From: Lysobacter sp036697405
GTDB taxonomy: Bacteria > Pseudomonadota > Gammaproteobacteria > Xanthomonadales > Xanthomonadaceae
Assembly: GCF_036697405.1 (NCBI RefSeq)
Contig: NZ_JBAHWA010000008.1
Coordinates: 134,169 to 198,168 of the forward strand
DNA length: 64,000 nt
Reading direction: 5' to 3'
Part shown: positions 8,378-17,048 of the stretch, piece by piece
Numbering within the stretch: position 1 is the first letter of the stretch
Layout: every line of letters begins with the position of its first letter
Program-made: the position numbers and the translations under genes
Notes under the pieces: model-generated
Seen by the model: the letters and a program-made list of their open reading frames with translations, nothing else
Told to the model about the DNA's origin: nothing
The model's database searches: none

Positions 8378-8450
8378 GGGTTTGACCAGCGTTGCGATGC
8401 GATCGGCCCCTACCGATGGCATCGCAACCATTCACCGACAGACCGGCTTC

Positions 8451-8579
8451 ACCCCTTCTCCCGCTCGCGGGAGAAGGGGTCCGAAGCGCGGATGAGGGCG
8501 TGCGTCGCGCAGACGACGGCGCGAGATCGTTAGCCTGCGAGCCCTCACCCCAACCCCTCTCCCATGCACGGGAGAGGGG
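8451..8579. repeat. Paired REP-like hairpins (BIME-like element)
   Basis: Two perfect palindromes face each other. The first is a 13-bp stem built on CCCCTTCTCCCG with loop CTCG (8451-8480). The second is a 10-bp stem, CCCCTCTCCC (8554-8579). The segments next to them (GCGCGGATGAGGG and GCCCTCACCCC) are partly complementary, so the whole is an inverted pair. A second copy of the first hairpin and its tail lies after cysA. It occupies most of the 335-base gap between the convergent metzincin and uvrD genes. Confidence 0.8.
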
Positions 8580-8712
8580 CTCTTTCCAGCGCTGCGATGC
8601 CTGAAGGCGCAGGCGGGCGCAGAGCATCGCGGCCTGTGCTGCTCCCGCGGATGTGCGCGAGCTTGCATCCCCGCGGCGGCACGCGGACGCGGCTCGCAGG
8701 ACCGCTACTCCA

Positions 8713-10890
8713 TCACGCCGGCTGCAGGTTCGCGTACGCCAGCACCAACCACTTGCTGCCGGCCTCGTCGAAGTTGATCTGCACGCGCGCGTGCGCGCCG
8801 CTGCCTTCGTAATCGGTCACGGTGCCGACGCCGAAGCTGGCGTGGCGCACCTGCGCGCCCAGCTTGACCGGCGGCGCCTCGATCGCGGCATGGCCGTAGT
8901 CGCGGCGCGGCTGGTTGCCGAACACCGGCCGCGAGACCTGCACCTTGGGCCGCACCTCGTGCAGCAGCGACGGCGGTATCTCGCGCAGGAAGCGCGAGGG
9001 CACCCCGAACATGTCCATGCCGTGGATGCGGCGGGTCTCGGCGTAGCTGAGCACCAGCTTCTGGCGCGCGCGGGTGATGCCCACGTAGGCCAAGCGGCGC
9101 TCCTCTTCCAGGCGCCCGGATTCCTCGGTGGAGCGGTTGCTGGGAAACAGGCCCTCTTCCAGGCCGCCCAGGAACACCAGCGGGAACTCCAGGCCCTTGG
9201 CGCTGTGCAGGGTCATCAGCTGCACGCCGTCGTCACCGGCCTGGGCCTGGCCTTCGCCGGCCTCGAGCGCGGCGTAGCTGAGGAAGGCGATCAGCTCCGG
9301 CATCGCCGCGGCGTCGTCTTCGTCGCTGCGGGTGAAGCGCGAGGCCACCGAGACCAGCTCGTCCAGGTTGTCGGTGCGCGAATCGAGCTGGCCGCGCGAC
9401 TCGTTGGCGTAGTGCTCGCGCAGGCCCGAACGCTGCAGCACGTGGTCGATCTTCTCCGGCAGCGGCATCGTGCCCAGCCCGGCCTCGAGTTCGTCGATCA
9501 GCTTGATGAAGCCCGCCAGCGCGTTGCGCGCGCGCGCCGCCAGCAGGGTTTCCTCGGTCATCCAGCGCGCCGCGACCCACAGCGGCGCGCCGTCGGCGCG
9601 CGCGCGCTTGCGCACCTCGTCCAGGGTGCGTTCGCCGATGCCGCGGGTGGGCGTGTTGACCGCGCGCTCGAAGGCGGCGTCGTCGGCGCGGTTGGCGACC
9701 AGGCGCAGGTAGGCCAGGGTGTCCTTGATTTCGGCGCGCTCGAAGAAGCGCTGGCCGCCGTAGACGCGGTAGGGCACCTGTTCGGACAGCAGCGCTTCTT
9801 CGTAGGCGCGCGATTGCGCGTTGCTGCGGTACAGGATGGCGACGTCGCCGTGGCTGCCGCCGTCGCGCACCCACTGGCGCAGGCGCTCGACCACGAAGCG
9901 GGCCTCGTCCATTTCGTTGTAGGCCGCATACAGGTCGATCGGCTCGCCCTGGCCGGTGTCGGTCCACAGCTTCTTGCCCAGGCGGTCGGGGTTGTGCGCG
10001 ATCACCGCGTTGGCGGCTTCCAGGATGTTGGCGCTGGAGCGGTAGTTCTGCTCCAGGCGGATGGTCTGGGCGCCGGGGAAGTCGCGCAGGAAACGCTGCA
10101 CGTTCTCGACCTTGGCGCCACGCCAACCGTAGATGGCCTGGTCGTCGTCGCCGACCACGAACACGTGGCCGCTGTCGCCGGCCAGCACGCGCACGAAGGC
10201 GTACTGGATGGCGTTGGTGTCCTGGAACTCGTCGACCAGGATTTCGCGGAAGCGGTGGCGGTAGTGCGCGAGCAGGGCCGGGTTGTCGCGCAGCAGCTCG
10301 TGCGCGCGCAGCAGCAGCTCGGCGAAGTCGACCAGGCCGGCGCGTTCGCAGCGCTCCTGGTAGGCCTCATAGGCACGCCGCATGGCGTCGGCCCAGGGGT
10401 CGGCGGCCGGCTGGATGTGCTCGGGGCGGCGGCCTTCGTCCTTCTGGGCGTTGATCCACCAGGCGATCTGGCGCGGCGGGAAGCGCGCCTCGTCCAGTTC
10501 CAGCGACTGCACCACGCGCTTGACCAGGCGCAGTTGGTCGTCGCTGTCCAGCACCTGGAAGCCCTCGGGCAGCTTGGCGTCCTGCCAGTGCAGGCGCAGC
10601 AGGCGGTGGGCCAGGCCGTGGAAGGTGCCGATCCACATGCCGCGCGCGCCGTTGCGCAGCTGCAGCTCGACGCGGTTGCGCATCTCGCCGGCGGCCTTGT
10701 TGGTGAAGGTCACCGCCAGGATCCCGTGGGTGGGCACGCCGAAGACTTCGTTGAGCCAGGCGATGCGGTGGGTGAGGACGCGGGTTTTGCCCGAGCCGGC
10801 GCCGGCCAGGACCAGATAGTGGCCGGGGGCGGCCGATACGGCTTCGCGTTGGGCGGGATTGAGTGCGTCGAGCAGGTGCGATACGTCCAT
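8713..10890 (-). CDS. uvrD: DNA helicase II (UvrD)
   Basis: Superfamily 1A 3'-5' helicase of nucleotide excision and mismatch repair. At 725 residues it matches E. coli UvrD (720). All helicase motifs are present: Walker A VLAGAGSGKTRVL near residue 30, Walker B ILVDEFQDTN, GDDDQAIYGWRGA, IRLEQNYRS, LMTLHSAKGLEFPLVF and RRLAYVGITRARQKL. The C-terminus GAQVRHASFGVGTV...VLAYANLQPA is the Tudor-like domain that separates UvrD/PcrA from Rep. The start MDVSHLLDALNPAQREAV is the family start and appears leaderless. It is divergent from a peptidase gene, with only 54 bases between the two starts. Confidence 0.96.
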   Translation of the reverse strand: MDVSHLLDALNPAQREAVSAAPGHYLVLAGAGSGKTRVLTHRIAWLNEVFGVPTHGILAVTFTNKAAGEMRNRVELQLRNGARGMWIGTFHGLAHRLLRLHWQDAKLPEGFQVLDSDDQLRLVKRVVQSLELDEARFPPRQIAWWINAQKDEGRRPEHIQPAADPWADAMRRAYEAYQERCERAGLVDFAELLLRAHELLRDNPALLAHYRHRFREILVDEFQDTNAIQYAFVRVLAGDSGHVFVVGDDDQAIYGWRGAKVENVQRFLRDFPGAQTIRLEQNYRSSANILEAANAVIAHNPDRLGKKLWTDTGQGEPIDLYAAYNEMDEARFVVERLRQWVRDGGSHGDVAILYRSNAQSRAYEEALLSEQVPYRVYGGQRFFERAEIKDTLAYLRLVANRADDAAFERAVNTPTRGIGERTLDEVRKRARADGAPLWVAARWMTEETLLAARARNALAGFIKLIDELEAGLGTMPLPEKIDHVLQRSGLREHYANESRGQLDSRTDNLDELVSVASRFTRSDEDDAAAMPELIAFLSYAALEAGEGQAQAGDDGVQLMTLHSAKGLEFPLVFLGGLEEGLFPSNRSTEESGRLEEERRLAYVGITRARQKLVLSYAETRRIHGMDMFGVPSRFLREIPPSLLHEVRPKVQVSRPVFGNQPRRDYGHAAIEAPPVKLGAQVRHASFGVGTVTDYEGSGAHARVQINFDEAGSKWLVLAYANLQPA

Positions 10891-10896
10891 CGTCGT

Positions 10897-10902
10897 ATTG
10901 TA
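10897..10902 (-). promoter_or_regulatory. Predicted -10 box (TACAAT) of uvrD, leaderless
   Basis: On the minus strand TACAAT ends six bases before the uvrD ATG, with no Shine-Dalgarno sequence. I see no LexA-type CTG-N10-CAG operator in the short intergenic space. Confidence 0.5.
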
Positions 10903-10944
10903 GCGGCCGCACCCGCGGGAACCTTGCTCGGGCCTGGACATCCA

Positions 10945-11907
10945 ATGCGCATGCGCCCTCTGCCCTCGCTGCTGCTGACCTTGTGCGCGCTCGCCCTGGC
11001 GGGCCCGCCGGCGCGCGCCGACGGCGATGCCGGCGCCGCGCGCACCCTGCGCAGCGGCGCCAATGCGCTGCAGGTGAGCGTGGAAGGCGTGTCCGACCCC
11101 GAGCGCGCGGCGCTGCTGCAGCGCTGGCTGGCCGAATGCGCGGACGCGGCCCTGACCGCGTTCGGGCGCTATCCGCTGCGCAACGCGCAGGTGCGGATCC
11201 GCGAGATCGACAGCCGCGATCCCAGCCCGGTGCCCTGGGGCCAGACCCGGCGCGACGACGGCGTGGCGGTGCTGCTGTACGTGCGCCGCGACGCCAGCCT
11301 GGCCCAGCTGCGCGGCGACTGGACCGCGGTGCACGAGCTCTCGCACCTGTTCCATCCCTATCTGGGCCGCGAGGGCCGCTGGATGGCCGAGGGCCTGGCC
11401 AGCTACTACCAGAACGTGCTGCGCGCGCGCGCCGGCCTGCTCAGCCAGGACCAGGCCTGGCGCGCGCTCGACGCCGGTTTCGGCCGCGGCCGCCGGCTGG
11501 GCCCGGGCGCGCCGCTGGAGGCGCTGGGCCGCGGCGGCACCATGCGCGTGTACTGGGCCGGCGCGGCCTATTGGCTGGAAGCGGACCTGGCGCTGCGCCG
11601 CGAACACGGACTGGATCTGGACACGGTGCTATCGCGCTACGCGCGTTGCTGCCTGGACGCGGCGGATGCGGATGCGGACGCGGTGTCGCCGCGGGACTTC
11701 GCGGCCGAGCTGGATCGCCTGGGCGGCGACGGCGTATTCCTGCGCCTGTACCGGCGCTATGCCAGCTCGCGCGAGTTTCCGGACCTGGGCGTCGCCTACG
11801 CCGAGCTGGGCCTGGAAGCCGACGCCGGCGGCCTGGGCTACTCGCCGCGCGCCGATGCGCAGAAATTGCGCAACGCCATCATGGGTTCGCGCAAGGCGGC
11901 GCATTGA
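10945..11907 (+). CDS. Exported gluzincin-like (HExxH...E) peptidase
   Basis: 320-residue exported protein with a signal peptide ending near ARA-DGDAG. The zinc signature HELSH (H130, E131, H134) is followed 15 residues after the last His by E149 in MAEGLASYYQ. This is the spacing and context of gluzincin peptidases of the M1/M61 type. The protein is shorter than M61 glycyl aminopeptidases and lacks their PDZ domain, so the exact family is uncertain. The C-terminal half is helical (ALRREHGLDLDTVLSRYARCC). It probably acts in the periplasm or outside the cell; the substrate is unknown. An alternative start two codons later, at the second ATG (MRP), is possible. It is divergent from uvrD and alone in its direction. 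Confidence 0.75.
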   Translation: MRMRPLPSLLLTLCALALAGPPARADGDAGAARTLRSGANALQVSVEGVSDPERAALLQRWLAECADAALTAFGRYPLRNAQVRIREIDSRDPSPVPWGQTRRDDGVAVLLYVRRDASLAQLRGDWTAVHELSHLFHPYLGREGRWMAEGLASYYQNVLRARAGLLSQDQAWRALDAGFGRGRRLGPGAPLEALGRGGTMRVYWAGAAYWLEADLALRREHGLDLDTVLSRYARCCLDAADADADAVSPRDFAAELDRLGGDGVFLRLYRRYASSREFPDLGVAYAELGLEADAGGLGYSPRADAQKLRNAIMGSRKAAH

Positions 11908-12074
11908 CCGCGCCGACCCGGTTCGGCGCATCGGCGCGCGCGGCGGTGCCCACGTCGGGGCACCGATGCTAGATTGCGACGGTAGACGCGTTAGGCCATG
12001 GATTCGGCAGAGACGCCGCTGCCTGCCGGAATTCTCCGCACTCGCACAGCGGCATCGGACAAGGAGTCTTACAG

Positions 12075-12305
12075 ATGCACAAGATCATGCTCGGCGCGGC
12101 GATCGCGTTGCTCGGCCTGGGAATGAGCTCCAGCGCGAATGCCTGGCCGCCGCCGACCGCTACCTGCGACGCCTCCAACGCCGGCTCGCAGACCTCCACC
12201 CAGTTCGGCTCCGGCTATATCGTCTGGGAATGCGACGGCACCCAGTGGTATTTCCTGCTGCAGTACGTCTGCGACTCCAACGGCAACAACTGCATCCCGC
12301 TGTGA
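12075..12305 (+). CDS. Small secreted Cys-containing protein
   Basis: 76 residues. A clear signal peptide (MHKIMLGAAIALLGLGMSSSANA) leaves a mature protein of about 53 residues starting WPPPTATCDASN. Four cysteines in the mature part could form two disulfides. Aromatic and Gly/Ser-rich stretches (FGSGYIVWECDGTQWYFLLQYVC) suggest a small beta sandwich. No family or function is recognised. An AAGGAG eight bases before the ATG is a strong ribosome site, and a strong terminator follows immediately, so it is its own transcription unit and is likely well expressed. Confidence 0.8.
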   Translation: MHKIMLGAAIALLGLGMSSSANAWPPPTATCDASNAGSQTSTQFGSGYIVWECDGTQWYFLLQYVCDSNGNNCIPL

Positions 12306-12315
12306 CGCAGCGGCG

Positions 12316-12344
12316 GACGCAGGGGCTCGCGCCCCTGCGTCTTT
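12316..12344 (+). terminator. Intrinsic terminator after the small secreted protein gene
   Basis: GACGCAGGGGC and GCCCCTGCGTC form a perfect 11-bp stem around TCGC, followed by TTT on the plus strand. It begins ten bases after the stop codon. Read on the minus strand it could also help end the facing YqhA-like transcript. Confidence 0.85.
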
Positions 12345-12395
12345 GCCGCGCCGCGCGCTAGCGCCCGCTCCGTTCCGGAAGGCCGGCCTTGGGGC

Positions 12396-13034
12396 TCAAT
12401 GCGCCGGCTTGGCCTTAGGCGCGTGCGACATCAGCTTGTCGGTCATCGCGATGCCGATCGCCGAGACGATGAAGACCATGTGGATGATGGTCTGCCACAT
12501 CACGCCGGTCGAGGTCGAGGTGGTGCACTTGGCGACCACGTCCTTCATCCCGGCGGCCACCGCGTCGGCGGCGGCGCGGCTGGCGTTGATCGCCTCCACC
12601 GTGTTGCACATCGGCAGGCCCAGGTCGCCGGCCGCGATGAAGGTCTTGAGCAGGTGGATCGAGGAGATGCCGATGATCGCCATCGCCAGCTTGACCTTGA
12701 GCACCGAGGCGTTGACGTGGCTCAGCCACTCCGGCTGGTCCGGATGGCCTTCCAGCCGCAGGCGCGAGACGAAGGTTTCGTAGCCGCCGACGATCACCAT
12801 CACCAGCAGGTTGGAGATCATGACCACGTCGATCAGGCCCAGCACGATCAGCATGATGCCCTGCTCGTTCAAGGTGTTGGCGCCGTGGATCAGGTGCCAC
12901 AGTTCCTTGACGAACAAGAACACGTAGACGCCTTGGGCGACGATCAGGCCCAGGTACAGCGGCAGCTGCAGCCAGCGCGAGCTGAAGATCAGCGCGGGCA
13001 GCGGATTAAGGCGTTCGGTACGCTCGACGGTCAT
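12396..13034 (-). CDS. YqhA/UPF0114 family inner-membrane protein
   Basis: 212-residue integral membrane protein of the UPF0114 (YqhA) family. Four hydrophobic helices can be seen: LQLPLYLGLIVAQGVYVFLF, IMLIVLGLIDVVMISNLLVM, VLKVKLAMAIIGISSIHLL and TIIHMVFIVSAIGIAMTD. Between the second and third lies the family's conserved GGYETFVSRL and the ASVLKVKLA region. It is longer than E. coli YqhA (164) because of a polar insert of about 45 residues with two Cys (LPMCNTVEAINASRAAADAV to VAKCTTS) between the last two helices. The function of the family is unknown. The start MTVERTERLNPLPALIF is chosen because the upstream reading is not family-like. It is divergent from the GST operon. Confidence 0.88.
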   Translation of the reverse strand: MTVERTERLNPLPALIFSSRWLQLPLYLGLIVAQGVYVFLFVKELWHLIHGANTLNEQGIMLIVLGLIDVVMISNLLVMVIVGGYETFVSRLRLEGHPDQPEWLSHVNASVLKVKLAMAIIGISSIHLLKTFIAAGDLGLPMCNTVEAINASRAAADAVAAGMKDVVAKCTTSTSTGVMWQTIIHMVFIVSAIGIAMTDKLMSHAPKAKPAH

Positions 13035-13195
13035 GCGATGGCCTGGCGGGCTGGTATTTAAGGCCGTCCAGGGTAACGGCGCGGCCATGACCGCGCCAAG
13101 TCGCCGCCTGAACGAAGCGCCGCGCGGCGCGGCGCGGCCACGCCGCCGGAACGGGCCGTTCTCCGCCTGCCGGGACCGCCGCCCGGCGCTGCGCT

Positions 13196-13201
13196 TACAC
13201 T
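13196..13201 (+). promoter_or_regulatory. Predicted -10 box (TACACT) of the GST operon
   Basis: TACACT recurs as a -10-like hexamer at other starts in this window (the aldehyde dehydrogenase gene and xthA). Here it predicts a leader of about 20 bases before the GST gene. Confidence 0.4.
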
Positions 13202-13228
13202 CGCCCTTCGTCCCAGCGCGACCCACCC

Positions 13229-13939
13229 ATGATCGACCTGTATTACTGGCCCACGCCCAACGGCCACAAGATCACCCTGTTGTTGGAAGAAGCGGGCCTG
13301 GACTACCGCATCCGCCCGGTCGACATCGGCGCCGGCGACCAGTTCAAACCCGAATTCCTGGCGATCTCGCCCAACAACCGCATGCCCGCGATCGTCGACC
13401 ACGCGCCCGCCGACGGCGGCGAGCCGGTCAGCGCCGCTCCCATCAGTGTGTTCGAGTCCGGCGCGATCCTGCATTACCTCGCCGCCAAGATCGGCAAATT
13501 CCTGCCCGCCGATACGCGCGGCCGGGTCGAGGTCGACGAATGGCTGTTCTGGCAGGTCGGCGGCTACGGCCCGATGCTGGGCCAGAACCACCACTTCAAC
13601 CGCTACGCGCCGGACAAGATCCCCTACGCGATCGAACGCTACCAGCGCGAGACCCAACGCCTGTACGGCGTGCTCGACCGCCGCCTGGCCGGGCGCGACT
13701 ACCTCGCCGGCGGCGCGCTCAGCATCGCCGACTTCGCCTGCCACCCCTGGGCGCATGCGCACGCCTGGCACTACATCGACCTGGCCGACTACCCGCAGGT
13801 ACAGCGCTGGCACGATGCGCTGGCCGCCCGTCCCGCGTTCCAGCGCGCCTATGCCTTGGAACAGACCTACCGTCCGTCTCGCGAGATGACCGACGAGATG
13901 CGCAAGAACCTGTTCGGAACCCCGGCCCGCACCGCATGA
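13229..13939 (+). CDS. Glutathione S-transferase, Nu-like (YfcG/YghU type)
   Basis: 236-residue cytosolic protein. The N-terminal thioredoxin-like domain (about 1-85) begins IDLYYWPTPNGHKITLLLEEAGLDY. It contains NPNNRMPAI-like SPNNRMPAIVDH and the glutathione gamma-Glu contact FESGAILHYLA. The C-terminal helical domain contains LAGGALSIADFACHPW, the N-capping/hydrophobic-staple region of GSTs. YfcG/YghU-type enzymes act as disulfide-bond reductases using glutathione. Its stop codon overlaps the DPP-IV start by four bases (ATGA), so the two are translationally coupled, although one product is cytosolic and the other exported. Confidence 0.93.
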   Translation: MIDLYYWPTPNGHKITLLLEEAGLDYRIRPVDIGAGDQFKPEFLAISPNNRMPAIVDHAPADGGEPVSAAPISVFESGAILHYLAAKIGKFLPADTRGRVEVDEWLFWQVGGYGPMLGQNHHFNRYAPDKIPYAIERYQRETQRLYGVLDRRLAGRDYLAGGALSIADFACHPWAHAHAWHYIDLADYPQVQRWHDALAARPAFQRAYALEQTYRPSREMTDEMRKNLFGTPARTA

Positions 13940-16182
13940 ATACTCCCCTCCTCCGCCGCGGCCTCGCCGCCAGCCTGTTGCTCGCCATGTCGCTCGCCGC
14001 CGCCCCCGCCCTGTCGCAGAACGCCCCCGAAAAACTCACCCTCGAAGCCCTGGCCGGCGACGCGCCGTTGTCGGGCCCCAGCCTGACCAAGCCGCGCATC
14101 GCGCCCGACGGCAGTCGGGTCGGCTTCCTGCGCGGCAAGGAGCGCGACAAGAACCGCCTGGACCTGTGGGCCTACGACATCGCCAGCGGCAAGTCCCAGC
14201 TGCTGGTGGATTCCGACGACGTGCTGCCCGGCGCGGAGGTGCTCAGCGACGCCGAGAAGGCGCGCCGCGAGCGCCAGCGCATCGCCGCGCTGTCGGGCAT
14301 CGTCGACTACCAGTGGTCGCCCGACGCCAAGACCCTGCTGTTCCCGCTCGGCGGCGAGCTCTACCTCTACGACCTGGGCAAGACCGGCAAGGCCGCGGTG
14401 CGCAAGCTCACCCACGGCGAAGGCTTCGCCACCGATCCCAAGCTCTCGCCGATGGGCGGCTACGTCAGCTTCGTGCGCGACCGCAACCTGTGGGTGATCG
14501 ACCTGGCCGACGGCAAGGCCACCCAGCTCACCCGCGACGGCAGCGACACCATCGGCAACGGCATCGCCGAATTCGTCGCCGACGAAGAGATGGACCGCCA
14601 CACCGGCTACTGGTGGGCGCCGGACGACAGTGCGATCGCCTTCGCGCGCATCGACGAAAGCCCGGTGCCGGTGCAGAAGCGCTACGAGGTCTACCCCGAC
14701 CGCACCGACGTGGTCGAGCAGCGCTATCCGGCCGCGGGCGACCGCAACGTGCTGATCCAGCTCGGCGTGATCGGGCCTAGGGGCGGACAGCCGCGCTGGA
14801 TCGACCTGGGCAAGAACCCCGACATCTACCTGGCCCGCGTCGACTGGCGCGACCCGCAGCACCTGAGCTTCCAGCGCCAATCGCGCGACCAGCACCTGCT
14901 GGAACTGATCGAAGCCGACCTCGACAGCGGCAAGCAGCGCGTGCTGGTGACCGAGCGCGCCAAGACCTGGGTGCCGCTCAACAACGACCTGCACTTCCTC
15001 AAGGACGGCCGCATCCTGTGGAACAGCGAGCGCAGCGGCTACGAGCACCTGTACCTGCTGTCCGCCGACGGCCGCAAGGCCACGCCGCTGACCTCCGGCG
15101 ACTGGCCGGTGGACAGCGTACTGGCGGTGGACGAGGACGCCGGCCAGGTCTACTTCGCCGCCGGCAAGGATTCGCCGCTGGACGTGCAGATCTACCGCGT
15201 GGCCCTGAGCGGCGGCGCGATCGAACGCTTGTCCAAGACCGACGGCAGCCACAGCGCCAACTTCGCCCGTAACGCCAGCGTCTACGTCGACAACTGGTCA
15301 AACCCGCTCACGCCGCCGCAACTGGAGCTGTTCCGCAACGACGGCAGCCGCATCGCCTCGCTGATCGACAACGACCTCACCGACGCCCAGCACCCTTACG
15401 CGCGCTACCGCCAGGCCCATCGCGAGATCGAGTTCGGCACCTTGACCGCGGCCGACGGCAAGACCCGCCTGCAGTACAGTGTGCTCAAGCCTTCCGGTTT
15501 CGATCCGGGCAAGCGCTACCCGGTGGTGGTCAACGTCTACGGCGGCCCGGCTGCGCAGACCGTGAAACGCTACTGGTCGCCGGACTTCAATCAGTATCTG
15601 GCCCAGCACGGCTACGTGGTGTTCTCGATCGACAACCGCGGCACTCCGCGCCGTGGCGCGGCCTTCGGCGGCGCGCTGTACGGCAAGCAGGGCACGGTGG
15701 AAGTCGCCGACCAGCTCAAGGGCGTGGCCTGGCTGAAGTCGCAGCCCTGGGTCGACGGCGAGCGCATCGGCGTCTATGGCTGGTCCAACGGCGGCTACAT
15801 GACCCTGATGCTGCTGGCCCAGGCCAGCGATGCCTACGCCTGCGGCGTGGCCGGCGCGCCCGTCACCGACTGGGCCCTGTACGATACTCACTACACCGAG
15901 CGCTACATGGGCCTGCCCGACCAGAACGTCGCCGGCTACCGCGAAGCGCGCGTGCTGGAGCACATCGACGGGCTCAAGTCCAAGCTGCTGCTGATCCACG
16001 GCATGGCCGACGACAACGTGCTGTTCAGCAACTCCACTGTACTGATGAGCGCGCTGCAGCAACGCGGCCAGCCCTTCGAGCTGATGACCTACCCGGGCGC
16101 CAAGCACGGCCTCAAGGGCAAGGACAACCTGCACCGGCTGCGCATCACCGAGGACTTCTTCGCGCGCTGCCTGAAGCCGTGA
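13936..16182 (+). CDS. Exported dipeptidyl peptidase IV-type serine protease (S9B)
   Basis: 748 residues. After a signal peptide (cleavage near ALS-QNAP) comes a beta-propeller (about 40-490), then a C-terminal alpha/beta-hydrolase domain. The catalytic triad is visible: S617 in GWSNGGY, D692 in HGMADDNV and H724 in GAKHGL. The N-terminus-recognising pair of glutamates is present in ADEEMDRHTGYWW, so it should remove Xaa-Pro/Ala dipeptides from peptides in the periplasm. The strand DRHTGYWWAPDDSAIAF is typical of bacterial DPP-IV. It overlaps the GST gene upstream (ATGA) and the transglutaminase-like gene downstream (GTGA), forming a three-gene operon. Confidence 0.95.
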   Translation: MNTPLLRRGLAASLLLAMSLAAAPALSQNAPEKLTLEALAGDAPLSGPSLTKPRIAPDGSRVGFLRGKERDKNRLDLWAYDIASGKSQLLVDSDDVLPGAEVLSDAEKARRERQRIAALSGIVDYQWSPDAKTLLFPLGGELYLYDLGKTGKAAVRKLTHGEGFATDPKLSPMGGYVSFVRDRNLWVIDLADGKATQLTRDGSDTIGNGIAEFVADEEMDRHTGYWWAPDDSAIAFARIDESPVPVQKRYEVYPDRTDVVEQRYPAAGDRNVLIQLGVIGPRGGQPRWIDLGKNPDIYLARVDWRDPQHLSFQRQSRDQHLLELIEADLDSGKQRVLVTERAKTWVPLNNDLHFLKDGRILWNSERSGYEHLYLLSADGRKATPLTSGDWPVDSVLAVDEDAGQVYFAAGKDSPLDVQIYRVALSGGAIERLSKTDGSHSANFARNASVYVDNWSNPLTPPQLELFRNDGSRIASLIDNDLTDAQHPYARYRQAHREIEFGTLTAADGKTRLQYSVLKPSGFDPGKRYPVVVNVYGGPAAQTVKRYWSPDFNQYLAQHGYVVFSIDNRGTPRRGAAFGGALYGKQGTVEVADQLKGVAWLKSQPWVDGERIGVYGWSNGGYMTLMLLAQASDAYACGVAGAPVTDWALYDTHYTERYMGLPDQNVAGYREARVLEHIDGLKSKLLLIHGMADDNVLFSNSTVLMSALQQRGQPFELMTYPGAKHGLKGKDNLHRLRITEDFFARCLKP

Positions 16183-17039
16183 GCGCGGCGGCGCGGCGAT
16201 CGTGGCGAGGGCCGCCGGCAGTGGCGGCGCTGATCGCCTGCGCCGTCGCGCAGGCGCAGGCGCCGAAGCAGGCGCCCGCGCTGGGCGCGACCGAGGCGCA
16301 GGCGCGCGCGCTCATCCATGCGCGCCTGGTTGCTTCGCCCTACAAGATGTCTGAGAACGCGCGCAGCGGCCGCATCCGCTACGCGCTCGCCTTCGAACCC
16401 GCGCTGGCCTGGCCGTGGCCGGCCACCGGCGAGCAACGCGTGCAGGTGCGCGACGCCACCGCTGCCACCGCGCTGATCGACGTCTGCGCCGATTGCGGCG
16501 ACGAGGCGGCGCCGGACGCGGCCGGACTGCGCCGCCATCTCGCGCCCAACGCCTGGATCGACAGCGACGAGCGCAGCGTGCGCGCGTTCGCGCGCCAGCA
16601 CGCGCGCGGCCAGGGCGCCGAGCGGCGCATGCAATCGCTGGTCAGGGCCGTGCAGCAGCACATGAACGGTCCCATCGCCTACCGCGACTACCTCAGCGCC
16701 TCGCAGGCGTTGGCCTCGCGCGGCGGCGACTGCACCGAATTCGCCCTGCTGCTGGCCGCGCTCGGGCGCGCGCAGGGCATCCCCACCCGCGTCGCCTACG
16801 GCATCGCCTACTCCAGCCGCTTCACCGGCCAGAGCCACGTATTCAGTCCGCACGTGTGGACGCAGGCCTGGAACGGCCGGCGCTGGGTCAGTTACGACGC
16901 CGGCCTGGGCCGCTTCGACAGCGGCCATATCGCGCTGCGCATCGGCGACGGGCTGCCGCAGGACGGCGCCGGGCTGATGTCGGCGATCGGCCGGCTCAAG
17001 GTGATCGAAGCCAGCGGCGTGATCGAGGCCGCGCGCTGA
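16179..17039 (+). CDS. Exported transglutaminase-like cysteine protein
   Basis: 286-residue protein starting with GTG, which overlaps the DPP-IV stop by four bases. The N-terminus has a short hydrophobic signal (PPAVAALIACAVAQAQA). The transglutaminase core in the second half has the triad C185 (GGDCTEFALLLAALGR), H225 (SPHVWTQAW) and D240 (WVSYDAGLG). Proteins of this superfamily cleave or form amide bonds; bacterial exported ones are often proteases or act on cell-wall peptides. Transcription with an exported dipeptidyl peptidase suggests a shared peptide-processing role in the periplasm, which is an inference. The N-terminal third (about 30-130) is not recognised. Confidence 0.85.
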   Translation: MSAAARRSWRGPPAVAALIACAVAQAQAPKQAPALGATEAQARALIHARLVASPYKMSENARSGRIRYALAFEPALAWPWPATGEQRVQVRDATAATALIDVCADCGDEAAPDAAGLRRHLAPNAWIDSDERSVRAFARQHARGQGAERRMQSLVRAVQQHMNGPIAYRDYLSASQALASRGGDCTEFALLLAALGRAQGIPTRVAYGIAYSSRFTGQSHVFSPHVWTQAWNGRRWVSYDAGLGRFDSGHIALRIGDGLPQDGAGLMSAIGRLKVIEASGVIEAAR

Positions 17040-17048
17040 ACGCCGCGC

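Noticed and set aside
8653..10944. A long open frame antisense to uvrD, continuous with the exported peptidase gene
   Set aside because: The peptidase homology and signal peptide begin at 10945. The upstream part is complementary to uvrD and has no family features.
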